DNA of 64,000 nt from Fagopyrum homotropicum (Eukaryota; Streptophyta; Magnoliopsida; Caryophyllales; Polygonaceae): positions 23,489,447 through 23,553,446 of the forward strand of contig BSWB01000005.1 of the NCBI GenBank assembly GCA_033239125.1, read 5' to 3'. Positions 23,459 to 35,235 of the stretch are shown here, piece by piece (within the stretch, counting starts at the first letter, position 1; the number at the start of each line of letters is the position of its first letter). Under the pieces are notes generated by a model. It made no database searches and was not told the DNA's origin. It was given only the letters and a program-made list of their open reading frames with translations. Both the position numbers and the translations under genes were made by a program.

Positions 23459-24656
23459 CTGTTCCATAAAAAATCTTGCCTTACTTTGCTTTGATAGAAA
23501 TGTTGAACGAGACTATTGCTTGAAATTTCTAGAGAAAATTTGACTTTTGGTATCTTTTTTTCAAGGTTGTTTCAGTACTAAAGAAAATAGTATAAAAAAA
23601 ATAACATCTTTGTTGTGAATGTGTTGAGGTTGTGAAATTAAATGAGCTTACAGGAAAAGAGGCAAAGTAACATTGAGGTTAATGAATAATAATAATAATA
23701 CTAAATTTCATTTAAATTGATTCCTTTCAATGATTTCATTCAAACCGAACAAGAAAAAGTATCATTGAGGTCAATGAATCCATTCCTAAATATAATCAAA
23801 TATAAAATAAAAATAACCCTTTCCGTTTCCTTTCCTTCATTTATCCATTCCATTTTCATTTACGTTTCTCCTTCCGTAACCAAACGGGCCTTAAACGTTT
23901 TCCCCAGGTGACCCAACCGTCCAAACCTGAAAAAAGAAAGTTAGGTTTTTAATTGAAAAAAAAACAAAGAGATACCAAACAATGAAAGATGGGAAAGTGT
24001 ATTGTGTGTGCAAAGGTCGAGGGCGATGAGTGGTGGTTTACCGAAGACGTTGATCACCCTAGTGGCTGAAGATGACGATTAGTGTGTTGATTGTTGAACA
24101 AACGAGCTTTAGTAGGAAAAAGATTTAACGAGAAGATCGAGCAAGAAGGCTTGATAACAAAGTATAGTGGCCAAGGTTGAGCAAGAAGATTTAACGAGAT
24201 GTTTATCAATTGTTTTAATGGATATTTTATGTTTTATTTCAAATATATAAAAGGTGAGACTTTCTTTGCCACATTTCAACACCACAACTCACACAGCTCC
24301 TAAAATATTATTAAAATGTTATTATTTTAGTTATTTTTTATAAAAAAATAAAAAAAATCCCAAAATCTATAATTAATTTTTTAAAATCTTACTAATTTTT
24401 AGAAATGCGGTAAATCTTCTAATCAAATTCTAAACATATTTATTTTTATTCAAGTTAATATATAATCATTAAAAAAAATATATTATAAACCACAAATTTT
24501 AAAATTTTAAGTAAAAGAACGTGATCTAATTATATTAATTATATTTAATATATAATTAATTATAAGTAAAAAAACTTGAAAGAAAATTAAAAATAATAAT
24601 AAATAACAATTATAATTTCATTATCCAAGTATAGAGTATTTATTAAAATTCAATTG
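23459..24656. other. Unassigned sequence with a possible MITE remnant
   Basis: No gene seen. About 23790-23890 ends CCAAACGGGCC followed by TTAA and resembles the right end of the MITE at 28239-28447 (both have CATTCCATTT upstream of the end). No matching left end is visible. The 24240-24656 stretch is very AT-rich and probably belongs to the Helitron-like unit ending at 24686. Confidence 0.3.
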
Positions 24657-24687
24657 TACCTGCACAATGTGTGGGTAGTACACTAGT
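24657..24687 (+). mobile_element. Possible Helitron 3' terminus
   Basis: An imperfect hairpin ACCTGCACA-ATG-TGTGGGT (24658-24676) lies seven bases before CTAG (24683-24686), followed by T. That is the layout of Helitron 3' ends. The upstream 0.4 kb is AT-rich and non-coding, as in non-autonomous Helitrons. The 5' end is not fixed; a TC at 24239-24240 is one candidate. Confidence 0.4.
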
Positions 24688-25224
24688 TTATACTTATTGC
24701 ACTAAATAAACTATGTCAATCTAATCTCAAGCTCTTTGTAAAGTTGGCGTCATTTACTTTTGCTCATTGGAAGTATATTTGATGAACTTATCTATTGCAT
24801 ATTTTCTTGTAGCCTTCAAGTATTAGATGATGGAAGTAAGACTAACAATGCATATTTTCTTGTAGCCTTCAAGTAATAGATAGTGGAGCTATTAACTTTT
24901 GAAATTGTTATAATTTAAATTTTCTTACATTAATTATCCTAAATTTTACATATTTTCTTGCAATTTCAAGCTTAAAAATAGTTTAAACATGGAACTATTA
25001 TGTGCAAATTTTAGTTAGTAAAGAAACAGGTGTTATAAACTTATAATGAAGTTTTAGAGAGAAAAAAACAACAAAAGAGTGAAAGTTTAACCGGATAATT
25101 CTAATATCCGGGTCCGTTATACTTGTCGGATTGGATATCCGGCAATTTTCGAATCAGATCCGGATACAAAATTTGTAAGAAAAATTTCTCGAATATCTGA
25201 ATGGATATCCGTAAATGAACAGTC
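24688..25224. other. Unassigned AT-rich sequence
   Basis: No gene, RNA or clear repeat boundary recognised. The phrase GCATATTTTCTTGTAGCCTTCAAG occurs twice (near 24799 and 24851), a small local duplication. Confidence 0.3.
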
Positions 25225-26660
25225 TTAACTACAACTGAACCAATCATCCTTGCGGATAGGTTTTAGGACCATCATCCTTCAGTTTTGAATGTCATACATG
25301 TTATTTGCATCTATTAGAATATCATCTACATACAAGACCAAATAGATGAGAGAATCATTCTTCAACTTGTTGCAGTACACACAACAGTCATAAGAAGTCC
25401 TATTGCAATCAATATTTATCATATAGCTGTCAACTCTCTTGTACCATTGCCTTGGAGACTACTTAAGTCCATATAAAGACTTCTCCAACTTGTAGACATA
25501 GTTTTCTTTTCCTAAAACTTGGAAACCATCCGAAAAAATCATGTATATTTCTCTTCTAACTCTCCATGTAAAAAAAAAGATGTCTTTACATCAAGTTATT
25601 CGAGTTCTAGATCCTGATGTACCACTATTGCTAGTAATATTCTGATGGAGGTATGCTTGACTATCGTTGAGAAAATCTCATTTTAATTTACTCCCTCTCT
25701 CTGATGAAAACATCTTGCAACACTTATACTTTGACTCCTTCAATAAGAGACATCATTTCCTTATTCTTAAAAACTCATTTGCAAGTAATAAAATTTCTCT
25801 CTCTAGGTAGTATGACTAACTTCCAAATCTGATTCTTATGGAGTGACTCGATTAATCTCCCATGATTATAAACCACTATGCAGCTCTAGACTCAAATACG
25901 ACTTCTCTATTTGTGGATGGTTCATGAGTATCCATCTTTTTAGAAACTTGTAAGACATAACCAATCATTTCCTCAAAACCGTACATTTGTGGAGGTCTTA
26001 CTCCAACTCTTCTTGAGCCACCCTCAACTAAGCTATAGTGAATAACTTCTAGTGGTTGATTTTCCGATGTTGCAGATTATGGTAACTAAGCTTTTGACTA
26101 TGGATGTTCATCTTCTTTTTGAGGAAGAAACTCGATCTCCACTTGTTTATCAACATTACATACGCTCCGCTAATTCCACTGGCTTCACTATCGAGTTAAG
26201 AATAGGACTCTCATCAAAGACGTCACTTCTACTAATAATATCTCTTTTCTCGGATGCTGACCAAACTCTGTACCCCTTGACACCATCTCCATAGCCTACA
26301 AACATTCCGTTTTTTGCTCGAGGCTCTAGTTTACTCTCACTGACGTGATAGTAACATTACAACCAAAAATTCTAAGATCGGAATAGTCACCAGACTTACC
26401 AAACCACACCTTATAAGATATTTTGCAGTTTATGCTACTGTGAGGTTTGCGGTTTATCAAGTAGCATGTTGTAGTCACTACTACTGCCCAAAACCCCAGA
26501 TCTAGTTTTTTTTGCATAAGATCGGAAAAGTCACCAGACTTACCAGACCACACCTTATAATATATTTTGTAGTTTATGCTACTGTGAGGTTTGCGGTAAA
26601 AGCCACACTCTGCATAATATGAGGTACGTGTCATCCGCCAACGTAAATGTCTTCTCATTG
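25225..26660 (-). pseudogene. Ty1/copia pol remnant (integrase to reverse transcriptase)
   Basis: Minus-strand fragments in copia order. At 26660-26330: CYLINRKPHSSI and SGDYSDLRIFGC (integrase C-terminal side). Near 26300: MFVGYGDGVKGYRVW. Near 25480-25280: EKSLYGLK followed by SPRQWYKR, then LVLYVDDILI (reverse transcriptase catalytic motif). Many stops and shifts are present and no LTR is visible. A tandem duplication with a period of about 142 bp (26365-26600) repeats the NRKPHSSIN...SGDYSDL segment. This is an old, inactive insertion. Confidence 0.75.
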
Positions 26661-27412
26661 GGTATGATGATAATTGAGGGGTACAAGTTCATCGGCACGA
26701 GGAGTTGGTGCAAGGTGTTCAAGGAGAGACGATTGGTTATACACGAGTACAAATACGAGAAAAATGTTTGCTTTTTAGATGGAAGAGCCGTGTAGAAAAG
26801 AGGTGGTAGAACTCGAGTTAAGAAGCATATAAATGTGAGATTTTCAAATACAGTAAAGATAGTGAAAATATAAATTAAAAGAGTAATTGTTGCGTTATTC
26901 CTCTAATTCATACTTTCAGTTAACAAAATCGGCTTTCTCATTTGGACTCAAATCTAGAAGAAAGAAAAGGAACCAGCAAATGATACAAGAAAAATCAAGA
27001 CATATGAATATATTATGAAAGTGATTATTAATAATCAGCTCTATATTAATCTTGTAATATCATATAGTGAGTTGAGCATGTCGGCTAAGCTTTCTGTAGA
27101 TAGGTTTGTGAATATAAAATATAAATAGCAGTTCGGAAAACAAAAGATAACCAAGGAGTTCTTCTCACTCTATATTTTACTTACAAGCTTTAAGTATACC
27201 CATATCTAGACCAAAAATGAAAGACAAATAAGTAAACTACTACACAATGATTTGAAGCCAAAGAAGAAGAAAAATGACCATAAAATTTATAACCCTGCAA
27301 AAGATGGCCATCAACCTAAGAAACAAAATCCCATTATCAAAAAGAACAAGAAAGAAAGAAACAAAAGAATGAATTAATGAAGAAGATCAATCAAATTCTA
27401 CAGTAAAGCCTC
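26661..27412. other. Intergenic and 3' untranslated region of the flippase gene
   Basis: No open frame with family resemblance. The portion next to 27413 must hold the 3' UTR and polyadenylation site of the minus-strand ALA gene, but I cannot place the cleavage site. Confidence 0.4.
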
Positions 27413-30400
27413 TTATAGTGAACTGAATGAACTCGACTTTTTATGAAGTTTTGCCTTGAGCTGCCTGATCTTAGACTCCACCCTCGCCGTGAATCCAATC
27501 TTGGTCTTCGTCCTCGCCTTCGAACGCTCCCTCGTCCACATGTTCTGATCCTCCACATCCTTCCTGTAATTGGTTTTGGACATGAGACTCATAATTTTGT
27601 ATGAACCTTCAAATATTGAGAGGTTTATGTACCTGTAGTATTTGATCTCCTGGATGATGTCGTGATCCATTGGCCGGAACGATCTTTGGAACGCAATGTG
27701 GGCAAGGTAAGGCAGATTACAAGCAGTCGCCACCACAAGTGTAGTAGTCCAGTAGATTGGAGCCGGGGACAGGACATCTAAAAAGAGCCGGTAACCATAT
27801 CCTGAGATCGAGAACGAACCATAGATCACGAGAAAGATGTACCACATTAGAATGCTTCCCCAGATGAGCGCGTGTTGAATCCACGTGAAATGGCTCATGG
27901 TGAGGGAGATTTGGAAATTAACGGCCCAAATTATGCACGTAAACATGGTCGTCCCCACGGATGGCATGTCGGATGTCTGACCACCTGCACGGAACGCTTG
28001 TTTCGAGAGTATCACAATGTTGAGGAAGAATACTACGACGGAACAATAGACGCCATTGGCTATCCAGCCCAGTATCCTATACCAGTCGAAGAACAGGTTT
28101 TTCGGTCCTTGTTGGTAGAGTGAAGGGAACTGAAAATGTAAGAAAATCACATTCAAAAAAAAAGAAAATTTAAGAAAACACAAGCTTCTGTAAGAGTTGG
28201 TAATGCCTCTTTCTGTAATTGTATGCGGTCTACACTAAGCACCCGTTTGGTTCTATCTCCGGAAATAGAAACATAATGGAAATGTATCTAGTTCATATGT
28301 GTACTCTTGTTCATGAATTAATAAACTCTACCGCAATTACTTTGAACACAAGAAATGATTCCAAAAAATTTATGAATAAGAGTATACATATGGACTATAT
28401 TCGTTTTCATTCCATTTCCGTTTCCGGAGTTAAAACCAAACGGGGCCTAAATCTTGTCTTTGTTCCTTTTTTAAATGCTATCAGACAAAAATGAATATCT
28501 TCTCTGTTCTATCAAATTCAAATTATCCATAAACATATAATTAGAAGAGAAGTTGTAAGTTTGAACTTGCCTCTAGGCAGATGTTTGAACCAACATCTTG
28601 TTCAAACACTCCAAGAGCGAGGACAGGCAACGAGGTAAGTATCACGTTGAAGGATAACGAGTACCAGTCATCGTAGATCGTTTGCCCGGAAAAGCCAGCA
28701 AACGCCTCAAAGTAGAAGAGTGTAAGACCAAAAGCTATGTTTTTGTAAAAGAAGTAGCATATCTGTACCCAACAGTAACAAAGATTAGTCATAAAGGTGT
28801 CCATGGAAGAGTATCTCATATTAGTTTGTAAGATTCGGTGTTGCGGGTTTCATACCATCTGAGCAATTCGCTTATAACACCAGTGCCCATGGACAAGTAA
28901 AAGTCTCTCCAGGAACCGAAATTGTGCAACAGAAAAATCACTTGCCATCACAGCCTACAAACAATTGACAATGATCTTTTGTCAAAATTTTGCCAAGGGT
29001 TCAGTACTAAGGAACATAGAAAACTCCATAGAGTGGTGAAGCATTTCGAATAATGAAGATTCAATAGGAAGATATAGAGAAACTAACCTGCATACCTTCT
29101 GCTCCACTGATGCCGACTCCAATATCTGCTTCTTGAATCATCCCGACGTCGTTTGCACCGTCACCAATAGCTAAGGTGGTTTTACCAGTTCCTTCCCTTA
29201 CTAGCCTCGTAACCTGTATAGATGCGCTCACAAAGATTAACCTCACAAAGAAGCCAGGGGACATCATTTTATAAAACTAGGGAGAAACATACCAATGCCT
29301 TCTGTTTTGGAGAAACACGGCAACAAATGACGGATGCACATTCAACTGCAAGATTTAGAAAATGGAGCTTCATGTCATCCTCTAATGCATAAGCCAAGCT
29401 TTTTCCATCAATAATCAATGCAAATGCGGCATAAGGATCTTTTTCAGCCTTGATCGTCTGACCGGCAGTGTTCATTTGCGACAAAATGTCCTTCTTGATT
29501 GCCTTAGTGAAGACAAAATACACACATTGTTCAGCAGGAATGATCTAACATCCTGAATAAAGTCCCATTTCTCACAATCATTGTACAAGTACCTCTTTGG
29601 AATCATTGCCAGCATCATCTGTGTTCGCCGCAATGCAAATTTGCTTCATGCCTTGGCGGAGGAGACTGCATGCAAATCTGTAACAAACAAAAATATAGCT
29701 TCTTATATAAAATTCATTAAAGAAGTAAATTCCAAGATTCAGCTCTATCTGTTGATAAGAACAAACCCTATGTTAATTGCAGTTTCCATTTTATCACCGG
29801 TGAGTACCCAAATCTTTAGGCCCGCTTGGGCTAGCTTATCAATACATTGTGGTACCTGAAGACAAAAGTTAAGAGTAAAAACAGCATTATTTCTACAATC
29901 AATCTTTTTAAAAACAAGTAAAAATAAAAAACTACCCCTTGTTGAAGCTTGTCCTCGATAGCAGTTGCCCCAACAAGGATTAATTCCTTTTCCATCAAAT
30001 CAGCTACATCTTCCAGATTCGTCTCTCTGTCAGGTCCAATTGAGGTTCGCGCTTTCTGAAACTCATCATTCCAAGCATTATACTCAGACTCTTCAAGAGT
30101 TTTGTAAGAAAGTGCTAAGGTACGCAAACCAGCATCTCCGTAATCATTAAGTTGTCCAGTGGTGGCTGGTAGAAATTCCTTCCCATTCTTTGCTAGACGA
30201 TCAAAAATTATACTGTAATAAAGAAAGGTCACGTTAACAGTATTTTACTGGGAAATTAGTTGGTTTATAAATTGATTTTGGTTGAAAATATATTTCCCCT
30301 TCCACTCTATTTGCTTCTTGGGGCCATATTTTTCAACCCAAACAATTTATCTGCTAACAACCAAATAAATCCAAAAATGCTTTCTGCTAATCTTTGGTAA

Positions 30401-32410
30401 CCATTACAACCAAAACTAAAGCAGCTTGACAAACAAAATTACAAACCTGTCAGCACCTTTACAGAAGAGCAAAATATGCCCTTCCTCATCCCGCACAATT
30501 ACAGACATCCTCTTTCTTTTGCTTGTGAATTCCAAGAGGTTAAGAATTTTGTACTCCCTAAACAAGACTCAAGATTAAAAGAAAGGTGTAAGCAAGTCTT
30601 CCAGTGCAGAAACATCAACGAAAGGAAATCAAATCACTGAACTATGCCATGTATATGTCAACCTTTCAACAATTTGCCCGTAGTTGGGATATCTTTCCTT
30701 TATAAAAACACTGGACTGAGTTCTTTTATAGAACTCGAAGCCAAATTCTCTCGCGGCAACAACAAACGCATTTTCATCAGGGGACTCCACTTCATAAGTA
30801 TAAGCACCAGTCTGCTCATTTAGTTCCGGTATTGCAGATTGACAAACAGCAAGGATACGGAAAAACAAGAGAAGATTTTTTTGGTTTGGCTCATTTAACC
30901 AGTTTCCATTCATAAGTCTGCTATCCTCGAAGCCAAAGCCTTTGATTGCACTTTTAGTTTCCCTCTCATAGTTGGAAGTTATGACTGTTTCCAGCTCGAC
31001 TTCAGAACTACTCTGTTCCAGGGCAATGTGCTGGGCAGCAGCAGCTTCAACCTCACTGTTTTTTGTACCATACGCTGTGCCAGCAATTGAACATTTCAAA
31101 AAGTCCATTTGGTTGCATGTCAAAGTGCCAGTTTTGTCTGAAAGTATGGTATCGACCTGTCCTAACTCCTCGTTCAAGTTTGATGTCCGAGCTTGAGCAC
31201 AAGTGCCCGACTCTTCATGATACATCTGTATGTCCTGGTCAATAAAGATGGCTTGGAGAAACTTTACAAACTCAATTGAAACGTATAAGGATATTGGTAT
31301 CAGATATCCATATAAGATGAGTGCAGTAACAAGATGGACAAGACCAGAGGTGACGGGCTTAGTTGGATCATCAAAAGCTTCAACTTGATTGGGCTGCAAG
31401 TACCATTCATTTGGCACCTCGTACTCAGCCTTAATGGCATAGCCTATTGAACTGAGCAATGAAATCAACACAAGAACTGAGAAAAGCAAGTATATGATTC
31501 GGTCCATTTTTCTTTCGATTCCGCTCCGCTTGGAAGGGGAATCTGTAGCATTTTGCATGACTTTGGACTCGTGACCAGTAAATATTGCCACTCCATACAC
31601 GTGAGTTGTATTCCTCAGCTTCGAGTCCCTTAAAAGTATCTGACTGGGATCAAGGGGATAAACCTGATTATCATACTCTAAATTTCCAATGAATGTGTAG
31701 AGACTAGAATTCGGGCCTTCACATTTAATGGTCCCATTAAAATCCTTAAAGGTGGGATCATCATCATAAGCCAAGGTTACCTCTAATGATCTCCTCACTT
31801 TCAAGTTTGTCTCACCATCTAAATTCATAGTCTCCACATAGCAGATACCATCTTCATAAGCAGAAGATAGCAAGAGAAGATCTGCAGGGAAAAACTCGTC
31901 TTTTGACACTTTAACCACATCTCCAACCAGAACCTCCTGCCATGCCTTGGGCACAAAAGTTCCATCCCCATTATGAACATCTACTTTACGGTTGTTTACC
32001 CTCAAATCTTGAATAAACCTCCTCCAATCTTCAACGGCCTCCTTAGCCATAGTGAGCCCCACAACAATGGCAAGAGGAGCAATCATACTGACAGCAGAGA
32101 AAGGAGATATGCTGGTGAGCGACAAAAGTGATGCAATAAGGAAATATATGTTGGCAGCACGTCGAAATTGCTCAAAGAGAGCTTTTGGAAGAAAGCTTGC
32201 AATGCTATACTTGGTGGTTGATATGTTATTTGCTGCATATTTGAAAGGTTTCTTGGTGTGTAAAAAGGATTGATTGCAGTACACCAGTCTTTCATAGCCA
32301 GGTCCATCAGGGGCTGGACACGGTCCTTTGCTCTCAGAACCATGTGGCCGACAACAAAATGAGTATAGATTGCTGCGTCGAAGCTTATTCTTTATCCCAC
32401 CTTTAGGCAT
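27413..32410 (-). CDS. P4-type ATPase, phospholipid flippase (ALA4-7 clade)
   Basis: Minus-strand gene. Coding exons by splice sites and frame: 32410-30663, 30557-30447, 30212-29936, 29855-29767, 29677-29593, 29502-29293, 29213-29088, 28954-28856, 28762-28571, 28129-27633, 27563-27413. The sum is 3585 bp, or 1194 residues plus stop, close to the roughly 1200-1250 of Arabidopsis ALA4-7. It flips phospholipids across endomembranes or the plasma membrane using ATP, usually with an ALIS/CDC50 partner. Visible motifs: DGET at residues 198-201, the P4 signature PISLYVSIE, phosphorylated Asp425 in SDKTGTLT, nucleotide-binding [13 protein letters not shown], and GDGANDVGM. The C-terminal tail [18 protein letters not shown] is typical of the ALA4-7 subgroup. 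No stop or frameshift was seen; introns 9 and 10 are unusual (see findings). Which member it represents cannot be decided here. Confidence 0.93.
28130..28570 (-). other. ALA intron 9 with GC-AG borders
   Basis: The exon before it ends CTAGAG and the intron begins GCAAGTTC. Using GC keeps the frame (CLE|FPSLYQQ), while the nearest GT would shift it. The acceptor is TTACATTTTCAG. It is the longest coding-region intron of the gene because it holds a MITE. Confidence 0.75.
28239..28447. mobile_element. PIF/Harbinger-like (Tourist-type) MITE in ALA intron 9
   Basis: A 209-bp element flanked by TAA on both sides (28236-28238 and 28448-28450). Ends are inverted: GCACCCGTTTGGTT on the left and the complement of GGCCCCGTTTGGTT on the right, with further similarity in CTCCGGAAA. 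It has no coding capacity. The 3-bp TAA target and the TIR style suit PIF/Harbinger. Confidence 0.7.
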
Positions 32411-32418
32411 TTGGCAGG

Positions 32419-32976
32419 CTTGTGCAGCACAAACAAATCAGGATATCAACACATGCTCATCGAGGGTGATTCCAATAGTAATAAGAACCCTTTTGGTAAA
32501 ATTTCCTCACGGAATCGCGGGATTTCAACTAGATCAAACTAACCCAGAAAGAACCTTCTCTAGAAGCCAAGAAAGTTCAAGACAAGTTGCAATGAACAGA
32601 TAACCTAACACAGGCAAAGAACATTGGTGAGCAAAGGTACCATTTTGACAATGCCTTCACATCATGAACATGCAAAGCTCTTTTTCTAATCAAGCAAAAA
32701 CTGACGGAATCCCTAGGTCTAATTAAAGGGTAAAAATCAAGCATCAACCCATGAAGAACCGTTTAGAATCAGACAAATCACAGAATGACCCAATGCAACA
32801 CAATACAGCTGAAAATATTATATCACACAAATACAACAACACAAATACAACAACACAAAGACAACAAAAAATAACATGCCCAAGCTAAAATCAAAGAAAA
32901 GGAACAAAACCCAGATGATAACAATCCTTGAAACGCTCAAATATCAAATGGCAAACCTAACAATTGAAAAGCGTAC
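32419..32976 (-). other. Probable 5' UTR intron of the ALA gene
   Basis: On the minus strand TTTGAAG|GTACGC (donor at 32976) and GCTGCACAAG|CCTGCC (acceptor at 32419) would remove 558 bp. The start codon then lies nine bases after the junction (ATG at 32410). The sequence between is AT-rich and has no coding similarity. No transcript evidence is available. Confidence 0.45.
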
Positions 32977-33310
32977 CTTCAAATTTGCGGATTACAAGTG
33001 CCTGTTCGAAGAGGGTCGACAACAAGTAATTAATTGATCCCTTGTAAGAGAATCAGGTGGTTGATTTGAGATTCAAAGATCTGAACGTGGGTGGAGAAAG
33101 AGAGAGAAAAATCTAGAAACGATGCTAGATGGGGAGAGAGGATGAGATGAAGAAGAAGAATGGGTTTCCACTCTTCTCGTTCTCATGCACCCTTTTCTTA
33201 GGTCCCAAAACAGGCATGAATGGGTTACAACTTACAAGCTTCCGAAACTGTAGGTCTCTATACTCTCTAACTGTATAACTCCAACTTGTCATCTTCAAAA
33301 TTGAATGTCT

Positions 33311-33320
33311 TATATATAAT
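33311..33320 (-). promoter_or_regulatory. TATA-like box upstream of the ALA gene
   Basis: Minus-strand ATTATATATAAG lies about 200 bp above a CT-rich leader (33060-33170, TTTTTCTCTCTCTTTCTCC on the minus strand). This spacing is compatible with a promoter, but the transcription start is not known. Confidence 0.35.
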
Positions 33321-33592
33321 AAAAAGAATGCTGAACTTATCATAAGTTATTGGCGTAGACAAAAAGTAATCTCATTGGGTGAAATATAACGGAAAAAAGT
33401 TTAAAATATAACTTTAACCTAAAGTTTGAGATATACACTAAAAATTATATCAAAATTCACTGGGTGATATATAAGTATATAACGGAAAAGATTACGTTCG
33501 TCGCGTTAGGTCACAGCCAAAACAATTTTATATAAAATCAACTAATATTGAAACTGTATGAGGGTTGTGTTATTTACAAGGCATTGGAAACC

Positions 33593-34049
33593 GGATTTTT
33601 TCCGGAATAATAAGTAAAAGTTATTTCTCGATTTAGGTACGGAGCAAAACATTTTACCGGAGCAAAACCCGCAGTGTGAAACTGCGGGTTTGCCCCTTTT
33701 TTTTTAATAGGTAACGGGCTTGGGAGGTGGGGAGTTGGCTCAGAAACCCGGGTTTATACTGGCCCAATTAATAGGCATCCGGGCCATTTAATTGATATCA
33801 TTCAATTTTTTTTTAAAAAAATAAATAGGCAAACCTTCAGTTTCAAACTGCGGGTTTCCTATTAAAAAAAAAGAAAAAAAAAAGAAGTAAAAATCGCAGT
33901 TTGAAACGGCGGGTTATTCATTATAACCCGCAGTTTCAAACGACAAGTTTGGTCCGAACCAAATTGTCTTCCTATTGCCGTAAAATATTTTGCTCCGTAC
34001 CTAAATTGAGAAATAACTTTTACTTTCTTATTATTTCGGAAAAAATTTC
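33593..34049. mobile_element. Mutator-type MITE with 9-bp target duplication
   Basis: The 457-bp element is flanked by TTGGAAACC at 33584-33592 and 34050-34058. Terminal inverted repeats of about 75 bp share ATTTTTTCC, AATAATAAG, TAAAAGTTATTTCTC and TTTAGGTACGGAGCAAAA. The interior holds four or five copies of AAACTGCGGGTT in both orientations, for example the arms CCCGCAGT and ACTGCGGG at 33670-33690. It has no ORF. The 9-bp duplication points to the Mutator superfamily. Confidence 0.7.
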
Positions 34050-34058
34050 TTGGAAACC

Positions 34059-34676
34059 ACTACTACCTTTGTTAGTTATCAATTGATATGGGTGCTACTC
34101 ACATTTACACAAGAATACTTGTTAATATTTTATTTAATACGAGTGCTACCCATTTTTTATAGAAAAAATTTGGTCAAATAGGCTATTTTCTATTTCTATT
34201 AAGTTTGTGTACCCCATTATTTTTACCATTTTCATTTAATGGTATGTAAAAATAATTAATCCCTCTATTTTAATTTAAAAAAAAATAGACATTAAATTAC
34301 AAATCAATCTGAAATTGTTACTATGTGTATGTACAAATGAATTTCATATTAGAATTGCATACCAGAAATTCATACCAGAAATTCATATTAAAATTTTATA
34401 CTAGATTTTCATACTAGAATTTTTATACCATAATTTCATTCTAGAATTTTCTGGTATGAATTTGAAAGGACATTATTAAAAATATGTATTTTATATAAAA
34501 ATAGAAGGGTTATTATTTACATACCAGATTTATAATTTGCATACCAGAATTTTCAATAAACCCACTTAACCAACTAATTTTCTACAAACAGTTATGAGTG
34601 ATTCCACACCCATTTTCCTCGTTTATACCGAGATCAGCTAAGCATTTATACAAACACCTTCAAAGCATTTCAAATC
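34059..34676. other. AT-rich stretch with degenerate short repeats
   Basis: No gene seen. From about 34360 to 34550 the phrase ATACCAGAAATTCATA and close variants occur several times on both strands (CATACCAGAATTTTC, TTCTGGTATGAATTTG), giving an imperfect inverted arrangement. Confidence 0.4.
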
Positions 34677-34985
34677 CTATGAAATTTGGTTGGTTTGAGC
34701 TTTCTTTGATGAGACCACATGCGTGTTGAGCCCATCTGGCACCTAGATTGGAGCAAAAAACATTGAATTATAAAGGAGTTGAAAATTGTAGAAGATAAGT
34801 TCATCTATGATGAGTTTAATTACCAGGGCGATGACCTCAAAATGGAGGATAACGTGAGCGAGAGCGGAGACGCCGACCGATTGGGCGGTAACGCCGTGGT
34901 GTCCGAGAGATGGATCTTCGTCGGCTTTGGGGCACAACAGTTTCTGTAGAAAGATCTGAAGACGTCCGGCAACCTAACATCGTCA
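34677..34985 (-). pseudogene. Truncated CAN-type (staphylococcal-nuclease-like) gene
   Basis: Minus-strand fragment of two exons. Exon 1 (about 34985-34824) reads FRSFYRNCCAPKPT, then, after a one-base frame change, DEDPSLGHHGVTAQSVGVSALAHVILHFEV. It ends at a good donor (CCCTG|GTAATT). Exon 2 (34742-34677) starts after TCCAATCTAG and reads VPDGLNTHVVSSKKAQ, then diverges to a stop. As I remember the family, this is the N-terminal region of plant Ca2+-dependent nucleases CAN1/CAN2, ahead of the nuclease domain, with an intron at the same place. The nuclease domain is absent. Recognition is from memory. Confidence 0.55.
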
Positions 34986-35235
34986 TTGCACCACAAAACA
35001 AAACTAACACAGAAGCAGCAAGGCAAACAAGCAAATTATCAGAAAATTGGAAGTCAATCCATTCAACAACTTTGTTTTCATCTTCTTGTTTCAGCTTTAT
35101 AGAGTAGATCCACTACATTCAACATATATCTAACCTACTTACACTTCTTCTAGTATGAAACCTATACAGAGCAGATCCACTTCTGGTCCGGAGGAATGCC
35201 TCCCTTCTATGTGGTTGACAGATTGCGAGGTTTGA
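34986..35235. other. Short unassigned stretch before the solo LTR
   Basis: Nothing recognised. It lies between the CAN-like fragment and the solo LTR and may hold the decayed upstream part of that gene. Confidence 0.3.

Noticed and set aside
27872..28123. Plus-strand ORF opposite the flippase gene
   Set aside because: Antisense shadow of flippase exon 10.
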